NCBI RefSeq assembly: GCF_019278565.1
Contig: NZ_CP058988.1
Span: 1,984,001-2,048,000, forward strand
Direction of reading: 5' to 3'
Origin: Cellulophaga sp. HaHa_2_95
GTDB lineage: Bacteria > Bacteroidota > Bacteroidia > Flavobacteriales > Flavobacteriaceae
Length of the DNA: 64,000 nt
Positions 35,401 through 43,390 of this stretch are shown in pieces. Positions within the stretch are counted from its first letter, which is position 1, and each line of letters begins with the position of its first letter. A model generated the notes under the pieces. That model was not told where the DNA came from. It saw only the letters and a program-made list of their open reading frames with translations, and did not search any database. The translations under genes were made by a program, and so were the position numbers.

Positions 35401-35841
35401 TTATTCTCCAGTATACCAGTTATACAAGAAAAATTTATCACCACAATCAAATAAAATTTTCTTATCACACCATTCATTGCTCATACAATAAGAATTTATA
35501 ATTTCTGTGTTTTCAGTATACTGGTTTAATGATTGTATTTTTAATACTACTTTTTTTATTTCCTCCGATACTGAATTAAGTTTTTTACAAAAGTTTATAT
35601 CATCAGGGTATTGTCCTTTTTCATTGTAAATAGTAATATCATCAAATTCTATTGAATCCATATGTACCCAACTTAAAATTGAAATCCAAAAATCTACTGA
35701 ATCTTTATATCTAATTTTATCACCATAGTATATTGCTTCTTCAGTAAGATTGGGACCAGAATAAAAAACCTTTTCAGGTCTTATTATATCTTGAATTCTA
35801 GGTATTGATTTTATTCTGATTATGATATCTTCAGAGTTCAT
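35401..35841 (-). CDS. Hypothetical soluble protein (cassette unit H)
   Basis: 146 aa starting MNSEDIIIRIKSIPRIQDII; acidic, aromatic-rich, no signal peptide or membrane helix. The C-terminal half has three Cys (NSYCMSNEWCDKKILFDCG). No family recognised; the size suits an immunity or antitoxin-like role, but that is only a guess. It is bracketed by GTTGTGTATA and TATACACAAC. The leader between the 5' core and the ATG is about 195 bp, the longest in the array, and may hold a promoter. Confidence 0.55.
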   Translation of the reverse strand: MNSEDIIIRIKSIPRIQDIIRPEKVFYSGPNLTEEAIYYGDKIRYKDSVDFWISILSWVHMDSIEFDDITIYNEKGQYPDDINFCKKLNSVSEEIKKVVLKIQSLNQYTENTEIINSYCMSNEWCDKKILFDCGDKFFLYNWYTGE

Positions 35842-36036
35842 AATTAGTCTAGATGTTATATTGGTATTTATAAAATATAATAATTAATTTTTGAGAACTT
35901 TTATTTGATGAATCATTTAGTTAAAAGTCATTTTCAAAATAGGTTTCCAAAATTAAGTTCATTTAAATTTTCTTTACTAATTTATCTTTAAAGGGATTCA
36001 ATTATTTTAACTAATTGGTTACAGTCATTTTTTAAT

Positions 36037-36173
36037 TATACACAACGTTTAGTATATGAAAAGTAGGCGATCACGAAGCACTAAACTTTCGGTTAAGCAC
36101 AAACTTTGATACGAGTTCAAACCCTTGAATATACTAATATTTCGCCTATTTTTTATATACATTGTTGCCAGTA
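36037..36173 (-). repeat. attC-like site 8 (between units H and I)
   Basis: TATACACAAC (unit H) and GTTGCCAGTA (unit I) enclose 117 bp. The arm GTATATGAAAAGTAGGCGA pairs with TCGCCTATTTTTTATATAC, 17 of 19 positions. The internal motif is ACTTTCGGTTAAGCACAA, the clearest copy in the array. Confidence 0.75.
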
Positions 36174-36177
36174 GTTT

Positions 36178-37995
36178 TTATTCCGATGACTGAACTAATT
36201 TCAGAACTTCTAGTATGTCAAATGACAATACAGTTGTAATATCCTCAACGACCTTATTTAGAATCTCTAATTTTAGAGCTTCTTCTTTTCCTTTTTTGAT
36301 TGCATTAAGTTCTGGAAACGCTTTCAAAATTTGTTCTTCTAGCGTGTGACCTTGATGATGAAGATACCAAACAGGAATATCAACTTGAATATCATTAACT
36401 AATTTTGCATGTGTTAAAGTGTTATCAATTGGTTTGACTACCGCAGAAACTTTTGCTGTTACATAGTTAATAATTGCCTGAAGTCTTTCTTTCTTAAAAT
36501 GTTTAAAGTCAATATATGTTTCAGTAGAATCTAGGCCTAAATCTTCTTTTGAAACTATTTTTTCTCTTAACAGTAATGCACCAATCAAAATTGGGTCTAA
36601 AATATAATTCTCAATACTATACCTATTACCATTGCCTATAGTCTTTATTGCTTCAGTATTTGTGTTTGAAGTATCCCAATCTACAATACCTGATACAAAT
36701 TTATTGCCAGCAGTTCTGAGAGTTTCTGTAATATTAATGACCTGACCGCAATTAGATATTTTAATACCATTTTTATCCGTCCGACTTTCTCCAGATGAAA
36801 TGAAAATGAGAGAAATCTCTGGAATTAGATAACTTGATAATTGACGATATAATTTTTCGTAGTAGATAACATCAAATGGACTTTCTACAAATATTTGTCT
36901 TCTGTTCTCGTAATTTACACTAAAAGACGGAATACCTGCTGTTAATATGTTTAATGCTTTATCTTTATTAGATTTTTCTAATCTAACTCCTGTTTTGTTC
37001 ACTATAAAGATGGATTCATCTGTTGTTAAGGCTACGGTAGAAGGCGAATGGGTCGTTATAATTACTTTTACTTTCTTTTCATTTACGAAAACCTGTTGAA
37101 TAACATCAAGGAACTTTTTAGACATCGTAGGATGAAGAGATGCATCTGGTTCGTCCATTAATAATACTTTTGGAAATTCAATATCAAAATTGGAATTGTA
37201 TAGTGCCAACGCTAATGACATGAGTACCTTTTCTCCTGATGATAAATCACCAAATTGAATTTCTGTTTTACTATGATTATTGACTAGCTTTAATTCAAAG
37301 GGGGCATCTCTATGACTATTTTCAGGTGAATTAATAAAATAATCTAAACTAGCTTCCTTAATTATTTTATTTACAAATTCCCATGGTGCTTCTCCAAAAG
37401 TTTTTTCAAATTCATCTTTAGATAGAAATGATATTTCAGAATGCTTCTTAACCTGATTTCTATATTGTCTATATTCGTTTTCATCTAGCTTGTCTTGATA
37501 TCTCTTAAACAAACTAGAAAAATTCTGATAAAAAACATCCGTCTGACTTAAACCATCTTCTAAAGGGTAGTGATTAAAAAAATCATCAGAGCTTAATTCT
37601 TCCCTTATCTTATTTGCACTTTTTGCTATCTTATCTATGACCTTAATTTGTGGTGCATTCTGACCAAAGACCTTTTCAAGTGTGTAATTAGGGGCTTGTT
37701 TTTTGTGCTTTACATAATCACTAAACTGTTGCCATATTTGTTGAGTATTGGCATTTAATTGTTCACGTGTAACAATGGTACTTTCGTTTGGAGAAAGTGT
37801 CTGTGAAGTCACATATTTCTTAGGATTTAATTCAACGCCACTATTCGATTCTGTAACCTGTAATTGATTTTGAATAATTGCGGTTAATAATTGAGTTTTT
37901 CCAGCTCCGTTTACACCTGTTAAAACAACGAAATCGGGTAAATCAATAGAAAATGGCTCTAAGGATTTAAATTTTTTGGCTAGAGTTAATTTCAT
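36178..37995 (-). CDS. ABC-type ATPase with OLD/DUF4435-like C-terminus, candidate phage-defence protein (cassette unit I)
   Basis: 605 aa, cytosolic. Walker A GVNGAGKT (27-34), ABC signature LSSGE (251-255), Walker B VLLMDEPD (277-284) and the H-loop ITTHSPS (313-319) form an AAA_21/SMC-like ATPase with a helical insert between. The C-terminal part has FVESPFDVIYYEKL (Glu371), VDWD (Asp439, Asp441) and RYSIENYILD (458-467). This order matches OLD-family TOPRIM or DUF4435 domains joined to ATPases in defence systems such as OLD, Gabija GajA or PARIS AriA. No helicase (GajB) or AriB-like partner lies beside it. Bracketed by GTTGCCAGTA and TACTGGCAAC; the ATG follows the 5' core by about 20 bp. 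Confidence 0.8.
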   Translation of the reverse strand: MKLTLAKKFKSLEPFSIDLPDFVVLTGVNGAGKTQLLTAIIQNQLQVTESNSGVELNPKKYVTSQTLSPNESTIVTREQLNANTQQIWQQFSDYVKHKKQAPNYTLEKVFGQNAPQIKVIDKIAKSANKIREELSSDDFFNHYPLEDGLSQTDVFYQNFSSLFKRYQDKLDENEYRQYRNQVKKHSEISFLSKDEFEKTFGEAPWEFVNKIIKEASLDYFINSPENSHRDAPFELKLVNNHSKTEIQFGDLSSGEKVLMSLALALYNSNFDIEFPKVLLMDEPDASLHPTMSKKFLDVIQQVFVNEKKVKVIITTHSPSTVALTTDESIFIVNKTGVRLEKSNKDKALNILTAGIPSFSVNYENRRQIFVESPFDVIYYEKLYRQLSSYLIPEISLIFISSGESRTDKNGIKISNCGQVINITETLRTAGNKFVSGIVDWDTSNTNTEAIKTIGNGNRYSIENYILDPILIGALLLREKIVSKEDLGLDSTETYIDFKHFKKERLQAIINYVTAKVSAVVKPIDNTLTHAKLVNDIQVDIPVWYLHHQGHTLEEQILKAFPELNAIKKGKEEALKLEILNKVVEDITTVLSFDILEVLKLVQSSE

Positions 37996-38015
37996 TCAAT
38001 GTTTATTTTTCAAAT

Positions 38016-38095
38016 TACTGGCAACAATTGTATAATGAACATATGTTCATTATACTGCCAATTTAAGATATAATGAACATATGTTTTATATATCT
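38016..38095. repeat. Right edge of array: core plus 26-bp perfect palindrome and imperfect second copy
   Basis: TACTGGCAAC (38016-38025) is the 5' core of unit I. Then 38030-38055 is a perfect 26-bp palindrome (half-site GTATAATGAACAT). A second, imperfect copy (ATATAATGAACATATGTT) follows at about 38069-38090. No further GTTR/YAAC core pair was found to the right. It could be a recombination end, a dimeric regulator's operator for the unit I gene, or a terminator-like hairpin. Confidence 0.6.
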
Positions 38096-38155
38096 TTCAT
38101 ATTTTTCGAGGAATCAAGAGGATTTATTAGTTTTTAAAAGTTGTATTGCAAAATT

Positions 38156-38478
38156 TTAAATAATACTCCAAGGGTCAAAACCTGCAGCTTCAATGGCAGG
38201 AGCTATAACCTCGCTTAAAAATTCTTTTTCCTCCGTATCCAAATCGTCCCAAGGGAGCTTATCAACGATATCCCGGATAGCAGTAAGCTTAGATTCTTTG
38301 GGGTGTTAGCGTTTACAATTGTGCTGAGTTTATCAAGAAAATCATTGGTTGAAGTCCGTAATATATGAACTACTTCGGCATCAGATTGGTTTAATCCTCT
38401 TTCTTCCCAATATTGTTTTTTTTCATAAACAGCAGAGTTTTTTATGTTTTCTACGGTCTCTTTAAATTCTTTTGTCAT
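38156..38478 (-). pseudogene. Small acidic-protein gene with one-base frameshift
   Basis: From the ATG at 38478 the frame reads MTKEFKETVENIKNSAVYEK ... NDFLDKLSTIVNANTP, then shifts by one base in a C-run near 38300. The new frame, KESKLTAIRDIVDKLPWDD ... LSEVIAPAIEAAGFDPW, ends at a TAA (38156-38158). Joined, it is about 106 aa and wholly coding-like. The uncorrected frame instead ends in an implausible Ser/Ile-rich tail. No firm family; the acidic, small, helical character is immunity-protein-like. The shift could be a real mutation or a sequencing error. Confidence 0.5.
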
Positions 38479-38588
38479 ATCAAAGTATAAGTTAGTACTA
38501 CTGGTTTCTGTGCGATAACGGATGGTACTAGTTCTTCTATAAAAATAAATGGAATTAGTTTTTCTAAGCACCTCTGCATATGGCGGAA

Positions 38589-38800
38589 TTACAATTTTTG
38601 CGAGCGGTCATTAAGCCATCGCCTATTTATATTGCTATCGTTATCAGAAGATACGTCTAAAAATTTGCCACCTCCTTGCTGTTCTTTTTCTTTAACCAAG
38701 TATTAAGCGCCGTGTAAATTTCTAACGTAATACCTCTTAGATAAATTAACGTCGAGGAGCAAAAGTTGCTTCTAAAAATAACTATTATTTTCTTTATTAA
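38589..38800 (-). pseudogene. 3' remnant of an unidentified gene with a frameshift
   Basis: Minus-strand frames LIYLRGITLEIYTALNTWL and KEKEQQGGGKFLDVSSDNDS ... WLNDRSQKL join by a one-base shift in an A-run near 38690, ending at TAA 38589-38591. The joined peptide looks coding, but no start or family is seen. It lies directly upstream of the small frameshifted gene, an order compatible with a decayed toxin-immunity pair. The stretch 38801-38940 holds nothing I can support. Confidence 0.3.
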
Positions 38801-38947
38801 TTCAGCATTTAGATGAAGAAGTTGAATTTTTTTCTATAGCTAATTTATTTTGGGTTATTCAGAACGAAGGCTATATGGGTATATGCCGTAGTTGTAGATT
38901 ATCAGAGTATTGTATATTTCCATGGTTGAAATGATTGCCGCATAAAA

Positions 38948-38999
38948 AAAGTGTTGGCTGTAGTTCGTTTGACATTACAAACGCTACAACCAACACTTT
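38948..38999 (-). terminator. Rho-independent terminator for the flavin monooxygenase gene
   Basis: Read on the minus strand, AAAGTGTTGGTTGTAG and CGTTTG pair with CAAACG and CTACAGCCAACACTTT around a 6-nt loop. One G-T and one short bulge interrupt the stem, and a T-run follows. It lies about 50 bp after the stop codon. Confidence 0.85.
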
Positions 39000-39047
39000 A
39001 GAATACGTTACCCTAGAGAGGGACTTACAACAGCTATGTTTTAGAGC

Positions 39048-40064
39048 TTAGGCACTTTCCGCATTTAGCTCTTGCATGATTTCTGCAAATAACTGATATG
39101 ATTTTATTCGGTCTTCTGCACTGTAAATATTAGTCACCGCAATAAGCTCATCAACCTTCGTTTGGTTTAAAAATTCGGCTACCTGTTTTTTTACTGTCGC
39201 TTTGCTTCCTATAAAAGAATATTTAAGCATCTGGTCTACTGCAGGGTGTTTTGCCATTTCCCTTAATTCTGGTGTCATAGGAGTAGGGGGTTGCATAAAA
39301 TCTCTCTTCCCTGTCAGAAGCCCAATAATAATTTTGTATAAGGATGTGGCTATGCTTTCCGCTTCCTCATCGGTATCTGCTACAATAACATTAACTCCTG
39401 CCATAGTGTAGGGTTGTGCTAAATATTCTGAAGGCGTAAATTCTTCATGGTAAATTTTTATGGCATCAAATAACTTAGCGGTAGCAAAATGGCTTGCAAA
39501 GGCATAGGGTAATCCTTTTTTAGCAGACAAATGTGCGCTGTCTGTACTAGAGCCCAAAATGTACAATGGCACAGGAACACCTTCTGCAACTGTGGCACGT
39601 ACGCGGGCATTTCTATTTTCTTCCGCAAAATACTTTTGAATTTCGCCTACCTCTTCTGGAAATGTAAATGCTGCTTGGCGATGGTCTGAACGTATGGCTT
39701 GTGCCGTTTCTTGATCTGTTCCTGGTGCTCTTCCTAAACCTAAATCGATCCGATTAGGGTACAAGGTACCCAAGGTGCCAAACTGCTCTGCAATAATAAG
39801 CGGAGAATGGTTAGGGAGCATAATACCCCCGGAACCAACTTTAATTGTTTTAGTTCCTTCTGCTACATAACCAATAAGCACAGCAGTAGCTGCACTCCCA
39901 ATATGATCAGAATTATGATGCTCTGCGAGCCAGAAGCGAGTGTAGCCCACTTCTTCCGCTTTTTGGGCTAAGGTTAATGTGTTTTTAAAAGTTTCGTTTA
40001 ATGTGTTGCCTTTAGATACTATGGCTAGATCTAAAACAGAATAGGCTATATTTTTTGTTGGCAT
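39048..40064 (-). CDS. LLM-class flavin-dependent oxidoreductase (bacterial luciferase-like)
   Basis: 338 aa TIM barrel of the luciferase-like monooxygenase family. Typical blocks: [14 protein letters not shown] at the N-terminus, [19 protein letters not shown] (about 40-58), [26 protein letters not shown] and the C-terminal [16 protein letters not shown]. The MsnO8/YhbW-type length fits. It should use reduced flavin to oxidise or reduce an unknown small molecule; no flavin reductase gene is adjacent. It is monocistronic, with its own terminator. Confidence 0.88.
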   Translation of the reverse strand: MPTKNIAYSVLDLAIVSKGNTLNETFKNTLTLAQKAEEVGYTRFWLAEHHNSDHIGSAATAVLIGYVAEGTKTIKVGSGGIMLPNHSPLIIAEQFGTLGTLYPNRIDLGLGRAPGTDQETAQAIRSDHRQAAFTFPEEVGEIQKYFAEENRNARVRATVAEGVPVPLYILGSSTDSAHLSAKKGLPYAFASHFATAKLFDAIKIYHEEFTPSEYLAQPYTMAGVNVIVADTDEEAESIATSLYKIIIGLLTGKRDFMQPPTPMTPELREMAKHPAVDQMLKYSFIGSKATVKKQVAEFLNQTKVDELIAVTNIYSAEDRIKSYQLFAEIMQELNAESA

Positions 40065-40236
40065 ATGCTTAAATTTTTTTGAAAAAATGTTACAAAGTAA
40101 TAGATTCTTTACATTGGAATCTAATTATAATTTCATAAAAATTAGTCGTAACAAAACACCAAAAATTACATCTGCGTACCTAAATATAACCTTAGCTGCA
40201 TAGCTTGGCTAGAACCATCGTTTTTTGTTTAAAAAA

Positions 40237-41271
40237 TTAATCTATACCGTAGGTGTCTAACAAGTATTTAAGAGCGGTATCTAATACCTTATCTTCTTTA
40301 GCTGCAATATTTTCTACTGTGTTTTTTACGTACATGTCTGGGATATGTCCAATACCGTCTAAGCTTTCGCCATTAGGGAGTAAAACTTTCTGTATAGAAT
40401 ACCTATAATGCCACCCGTTGGGTAAAAAGCGCATATTGCTTATGGTAGAAAAATCGCCCGCGGTGGTATCACCAATTTGAGTTACATGCTCAAAAGATTT
40501 CATATGCAGCAAAAATATTTCTCCGGCACTAATAGTCTTCCTATCTGTAAGTATGACAACCGGTTTAGAAAAAGTTTGGCTCGGATCATACGCAGTGTAA
40601 TAGTTCTTTTTTGCATCAAAATCATCATGGTTAGGGCCATTACGGGTAGCTACCGTATAAATTAGATGTTTCCCATCTGAAAAAGCTTTTGCCATTGCTG
40701 CGGCATAGCGATCATCTCCTCCTGTATTTTGCCGTACATCTAGTAGAATAGCCTCCACATTTGAAAACTCCTCTATAATGGTATGGATACTAGCGGGGTT
40801 TTGTCCATCCATGGAGCCTAAATAAATATACCCTATGTTTTTGCCTTTTATCTTTCCATACGCTAACTGATCTTCAGAGCTAACTTCTTTTAGCCCTTCT
40901 ACATAGGAGGTGCGTATCAATTCTTCACTAATTTCAGCTATAGATTGCTCGTTTAAAGCATAGCCAGAACGGTAGCTGTGCCCATTTCCATCATACAAAA
41001 CGGTATGGCTATCGTCTAAATTTTCAATGAGGCTAGCGAGAAGTTTCCATAAGTCGGCTTCCGAGAGTTCTTCATGAACTTTGGGTTGGTAGCTGCTGTA
41101 GAGGGCATCCCAATCTATACTTCGGACATCAAATAAGCTATAATGCTGATCAAAATCGGTCCAGAAAAGTTCAAAAGTAGTGCTATTGGTCAGTGGTTCT
41201 TCCTTGGGTATAAAAGTTTTAGCACAAGAAACGAGTAGTACTAGAGTACATATTAAGATGGTCTTTTTCAT
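40237..41271 (-). CDS. S41 family (tail-specific/CtpA-like) peptidase, lipoprotein
   Basis: 344 aa from the ATG at 41271, which starts a lipoprotein signal (LVLLVSC, Cys16) and follows the upstream stop by one base. The S41 domain is clear: VEAILLDVRQNTGGDDRYAA, then KPVVILTDRKTISAGEIFLL with the nucleophile Ser, and ISNMRFLPNGWHY. No PDZ domain is evident, as in tricorn-core-type members. It should cleave peptides or misfolded proteins in the periplasm. It is coupled to an upstream barrel protein gene. Confidence 0.85.
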   Translation of the reverse strand: MKKTILICTLVLLVSCAKTFIPKEEPLTNSTTFELFWTDFDQHYSLFDVRSIDWDALYSSYQPKVHEELSEADLWKLLASLIENLDDSHTVLYDGNGHSYRSGYALNEQSIAEISEELIRTSYVEGLKEVSSEDQLAYGKIKGKNIGYIYLGSMDGQNPASIHTIIEEFSNVEAILLDVRQNTGGDDRYAAAMAKAFSDGKHLIYTVATRNGPNHDDFDAKKNYYTAYDPSQTFSKPVVILTDRKTISAGEIFLLHMKSFEHVTQIGDTTAGDFSTISNMRFLPNGWHYRYSIQKVLLPNGESLDGIGHIPDMYVKNTVENIAAKEDKVLDTALKYLLDTYGID

Positions 41272-41272
41272 A

Positions 41273-42049
41273 TTAAAATTTATAAAGTACACTTGTAGTA
41301 ATGCGGTTAGAGATGCTTTTGTATTCTTGTTCTTGGTCTAGCTTTTGAAGACTGAAGTCATAGTGTACATTCCAATTAAAATGGGCTAAAATTTCCCGAC
41401 TATAATTGATGTTCCAGGTAATGGCTTTGTAGCTTTCAAATGAAGCTAATTTTCCATTAAAAAGAATAGTTGCAGGATTGTCTTGGTGCGCTATAATAAA
41501 CTCGTCGATGCCATTGTATGGCGGTCTACTCAAAAACTGTACTACAGGAATAGCCACCCTAGTTCCTATTCGTTGCTTGTCGTTTATTTTGGTTTCTACT
41601 GCTCCAGAAAGCGATAATCCATTAGTGGCGATATAGCTAAAAGCATCTTGGTCTTTCCAATCTAAATAGGTTATTCTTAGGCCGTAGGCACCACCTAAAT
41701 AAAATTTTGTTGCAGCATCTGAAGCGGCTAAATTTTTTAAGTAGGAGATTCCTGCATCGACAAAATAGTGATCGCTAGTGAAGTCATCATTAGCGCCAGA
41801 TTTTAAAGAATTATTTCCGTAGGTAAGGGCTATTTTTAAGATGTTTTCTTTTCGGTGTTCATAAAATAAAGTATAAAATAGTCCTTGACCTTTCTGGTGT
41901 AAAGGCGAGAAATTCTGATCGCTGATATGGTCAAAACTATAGCCTATACCTATGCCAATGTAATGGGTAGGAAAAGATTCTTCGGCTTGTGCTAACACAG
42001 TAGGGTGTCTACAGAAGAGTAAAAAGAATAAGGTAAGCGCTGTTTTCAT
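41273..42049 (-). CDS. Outer-membrane beta-barrel protein, unknown function
   Basis: 258 aa with a signal peptide (ending PTVLAQ). Amphipathic strands alternate through the mature part (THYIGIGIGYSFDHIS, GQGLFYTLFYEHRKENILKI, LGGAYGLRITYLDW). It ends with an aromatic residue (TTSVLYKF), as outer-membrane barrels do. No family recognised. The stop codon overlaps the leader of the S41 peptidase gene, so the two form an operon and the peptidase could act in its vicinity. Confidence 0.7.
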   Translation of the reverse strand: MKTALTLFFLLFCRHPTVLAQAEESFPTHYIGIGIGYSFDHISDQNFSPLHQKGQGLFYTLFYEHRKENILKIALTYGNNSLKSGANDDFTSDHYFVDAGISYLKNLAASDAATKFYLGGAYGLRITYLDWKDQDAFSYIATNGLSLSGAVETKINDKQRIGTRVAIPVVQFLSRPPYNGIDEFIIAHQDNPATILFNGKLASFESYKAITWNINYSREILAHFNWNVHYDFSLQKLDQEQEYKSISNRITTSVLYKF

Positions 42050-42131
42050 GAGTTCTTAAGGTTTTGATTGATAGCTCAATAGTACGATCAACCAAAACAT
42101 TAGAAGTCCCAAAAAGTTAGAATATGATTAA

Positions 42132-43271
42132 TTAGGACTCATTCTTTAGCGCTTTAAACTGATTGGGAGTATATCCTGTGTGCTTTTTAAAAGCAGTGTA
42201 AAATGTAGATTTAGATTTAAAACCCGCCTCTAAACCAATGGCAACAATGCTATACTTATCAAAGTCTGAATCTAGTAGCATTTGTTTGGCATCGCTAATG
42301 CGATAATCGTTAATTAAAGAACTAAAATTGGAATGAACAGAAGCACTAATTAATTGTGAAAGATAGCCAGGACTAACCTTTAGTTTTTCAGCAATCAAAT
42401 CCCTACTTAATTCCGGATTTCTATATAATTTCTCTACCGTCATTAATGCGGTAAATTCCTGAAAATAGTTATTTTCAGGTTCAATAGGAGGTTTAGAACT
42501 CTCCGTAGCGCTAACGTCATTACATACTAGTTCTGGAGGTTTGCGTAATTCATGTATTTCTGATTTATCTTGAGAGAGTTTTAATTGTAGTAGTCCCCTG
42601 AATATAAGCCAATACACATAAAAGGAAACTCCCAACCACACAGGGTAGGTAATGTCACTATGTGCAATAGGGTATAGGTTATCGGGAATAAAAGTATTAA
42701 TCACCCAAATGAACAATAGGCCAGCATTAAATGCCCATATATTTTTCAGCCATTTTTTTTCATCAGGACTAATCGCGCTTCTCTTAATAATAAAAAAGGA
42801 AATAGTAATCAATGTTGTATTGAATAGAATAGACGAATAAAATTCGGTTTCATATACCAGTCGGTAATAGTTGGTAATCAAGTCCCATTCTAGAAGCTGA
42901 AAATCTAATTGAACATCAATAATAGTATATAAGAGCCAGAAGAAGAAAAACGGTACGGTAAGAATCCATATTTTTTTGCTCTTCGCATAGCTGTTTTTTG
43001 TAGATTTTAAAAAGTAAATCAGCATGGGAATATAAAAGAGAAAAAGCCATGGGATATCATCTCCAAAATAATCAATGAAATAGTATTTCTCATCAAAATC
43101 TTTAGCGACCAAAAGCTCTACCACGCCAATATAGGATAACAAAAAAGTACTGTACGCTAAATATTTATTTGCTTTAACGCGGAAGGTTTTCTGTGTTAAA
43201 AGAACTACGGCGAAAAGCAGACCTTGAATTAAGCTTACAAAAACTAGAATTTCTAGCACATTTAAATTCAT
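42132..43271 (-). CDS. AraC-family transcriptional regulator with N-terminal membrane domain
   Basis: 379 aa. The first about 215 residues hold seven predicted membrane helices (for example ILVFVSLIQGLLFAVVLLT and WIFTLTVPFFFFWLLYTI-like segments). A linker follows, then a C-terminal AraC double helix-turn-helix: LSRDLIAEKLKVSPGYLSQL (first HTH) and YSIVAIGLEAGFKSKSTFYT (second), ending FKKHTGYTPNQFK. This layout is common in Flavobacteriia and implies a membrane-sensed signal. It ends 83 bp upstream of the barrel/S41 operon start on the same strand and may control it. Confidence 0.88.
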   Translation of the reverse strand: MNLNVLEILVFVSLIQGLLFAVVLLTQKTFRVKANKYLAYSTFLLSYIGVVELLVAKDFDEKYYFIDYFGDDIPWLFLFYIPMLIYFLKSTKNSYAKSKKIWILTVPFFFFWLLYTIIDVQLDFQLLEWDLITNYYRLVYETEFYSSILFNTTLITISFFIIKRSAISPDEKKWLKNIWAFNAGLLFIWVINTFIPDNLYPIAHSDITYPVWLGVSFYVYWLIFRGLLQLKLSQDKSEIHELRKPPELVCNDVSATESSKPPIEPENNYFQEFTALMTVEKLYRNPELSRDLIAEKLKVSPGYLSQLISASVHSNFSSLINDYRISDAKQMLLDSDFDKYSIVAIGLEAGFKSKSTFYTAFKKHTGYTPNQFKALKNES

Positions 43272-43390
43272 TCCGATGTGGTAAATTTTTTTATACTTCT
43301 TTTAGTGTGATGTGTTCGTGTATGAGATGAACGATCTTCAATTTTTCAGTGTTACCTCATCACGATGCCTGAAAATGAAGCTCCATCGTT

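Larger units (their letters stand above)
29163..38055 (-). mobile_element. Integron-cassette-like array (CALIN-like), nine units, no integrase in window
   Basis: Nine consecutive units each begin and end with a unit-specific 9-13 bp core pair of the form GTTR...YAAC. Pairs: 29163/29688, 29838/30618, 30808/31346, 31473/32124, 32315/32788, 32983/33452, 33643/35366, 35385/36037, 36164/38016. All seven intact genes are on the minus strand, and each is followed 3' by an imperfectly palindromic spacer. In integrons the inverse core of each attC is complementary to the 5' core of its own cassette, which is exactly the pattern seen. The cores (GTTGT, GTTGC or GTTAC) differ from the classical GTTRRRY, and the spacers are long. 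No tyrosine recombinase gene is present here. Confidence 0.7.

Noticed and set aside
29163..38055. CRISPR array
   Set aside because: Repeats are long, palindromic, non-identical and spaced by genes of 0.4-1.8 kb; there are no uniform spacers and no cas genes.
36178..38571. Gabija or PARIS defence operon
   Set aside because: Only the ATPase/OLD-like gene is present. No UvrD-like helicase or AriB-like gene is adjacent, and the next genes are decayed fragments.
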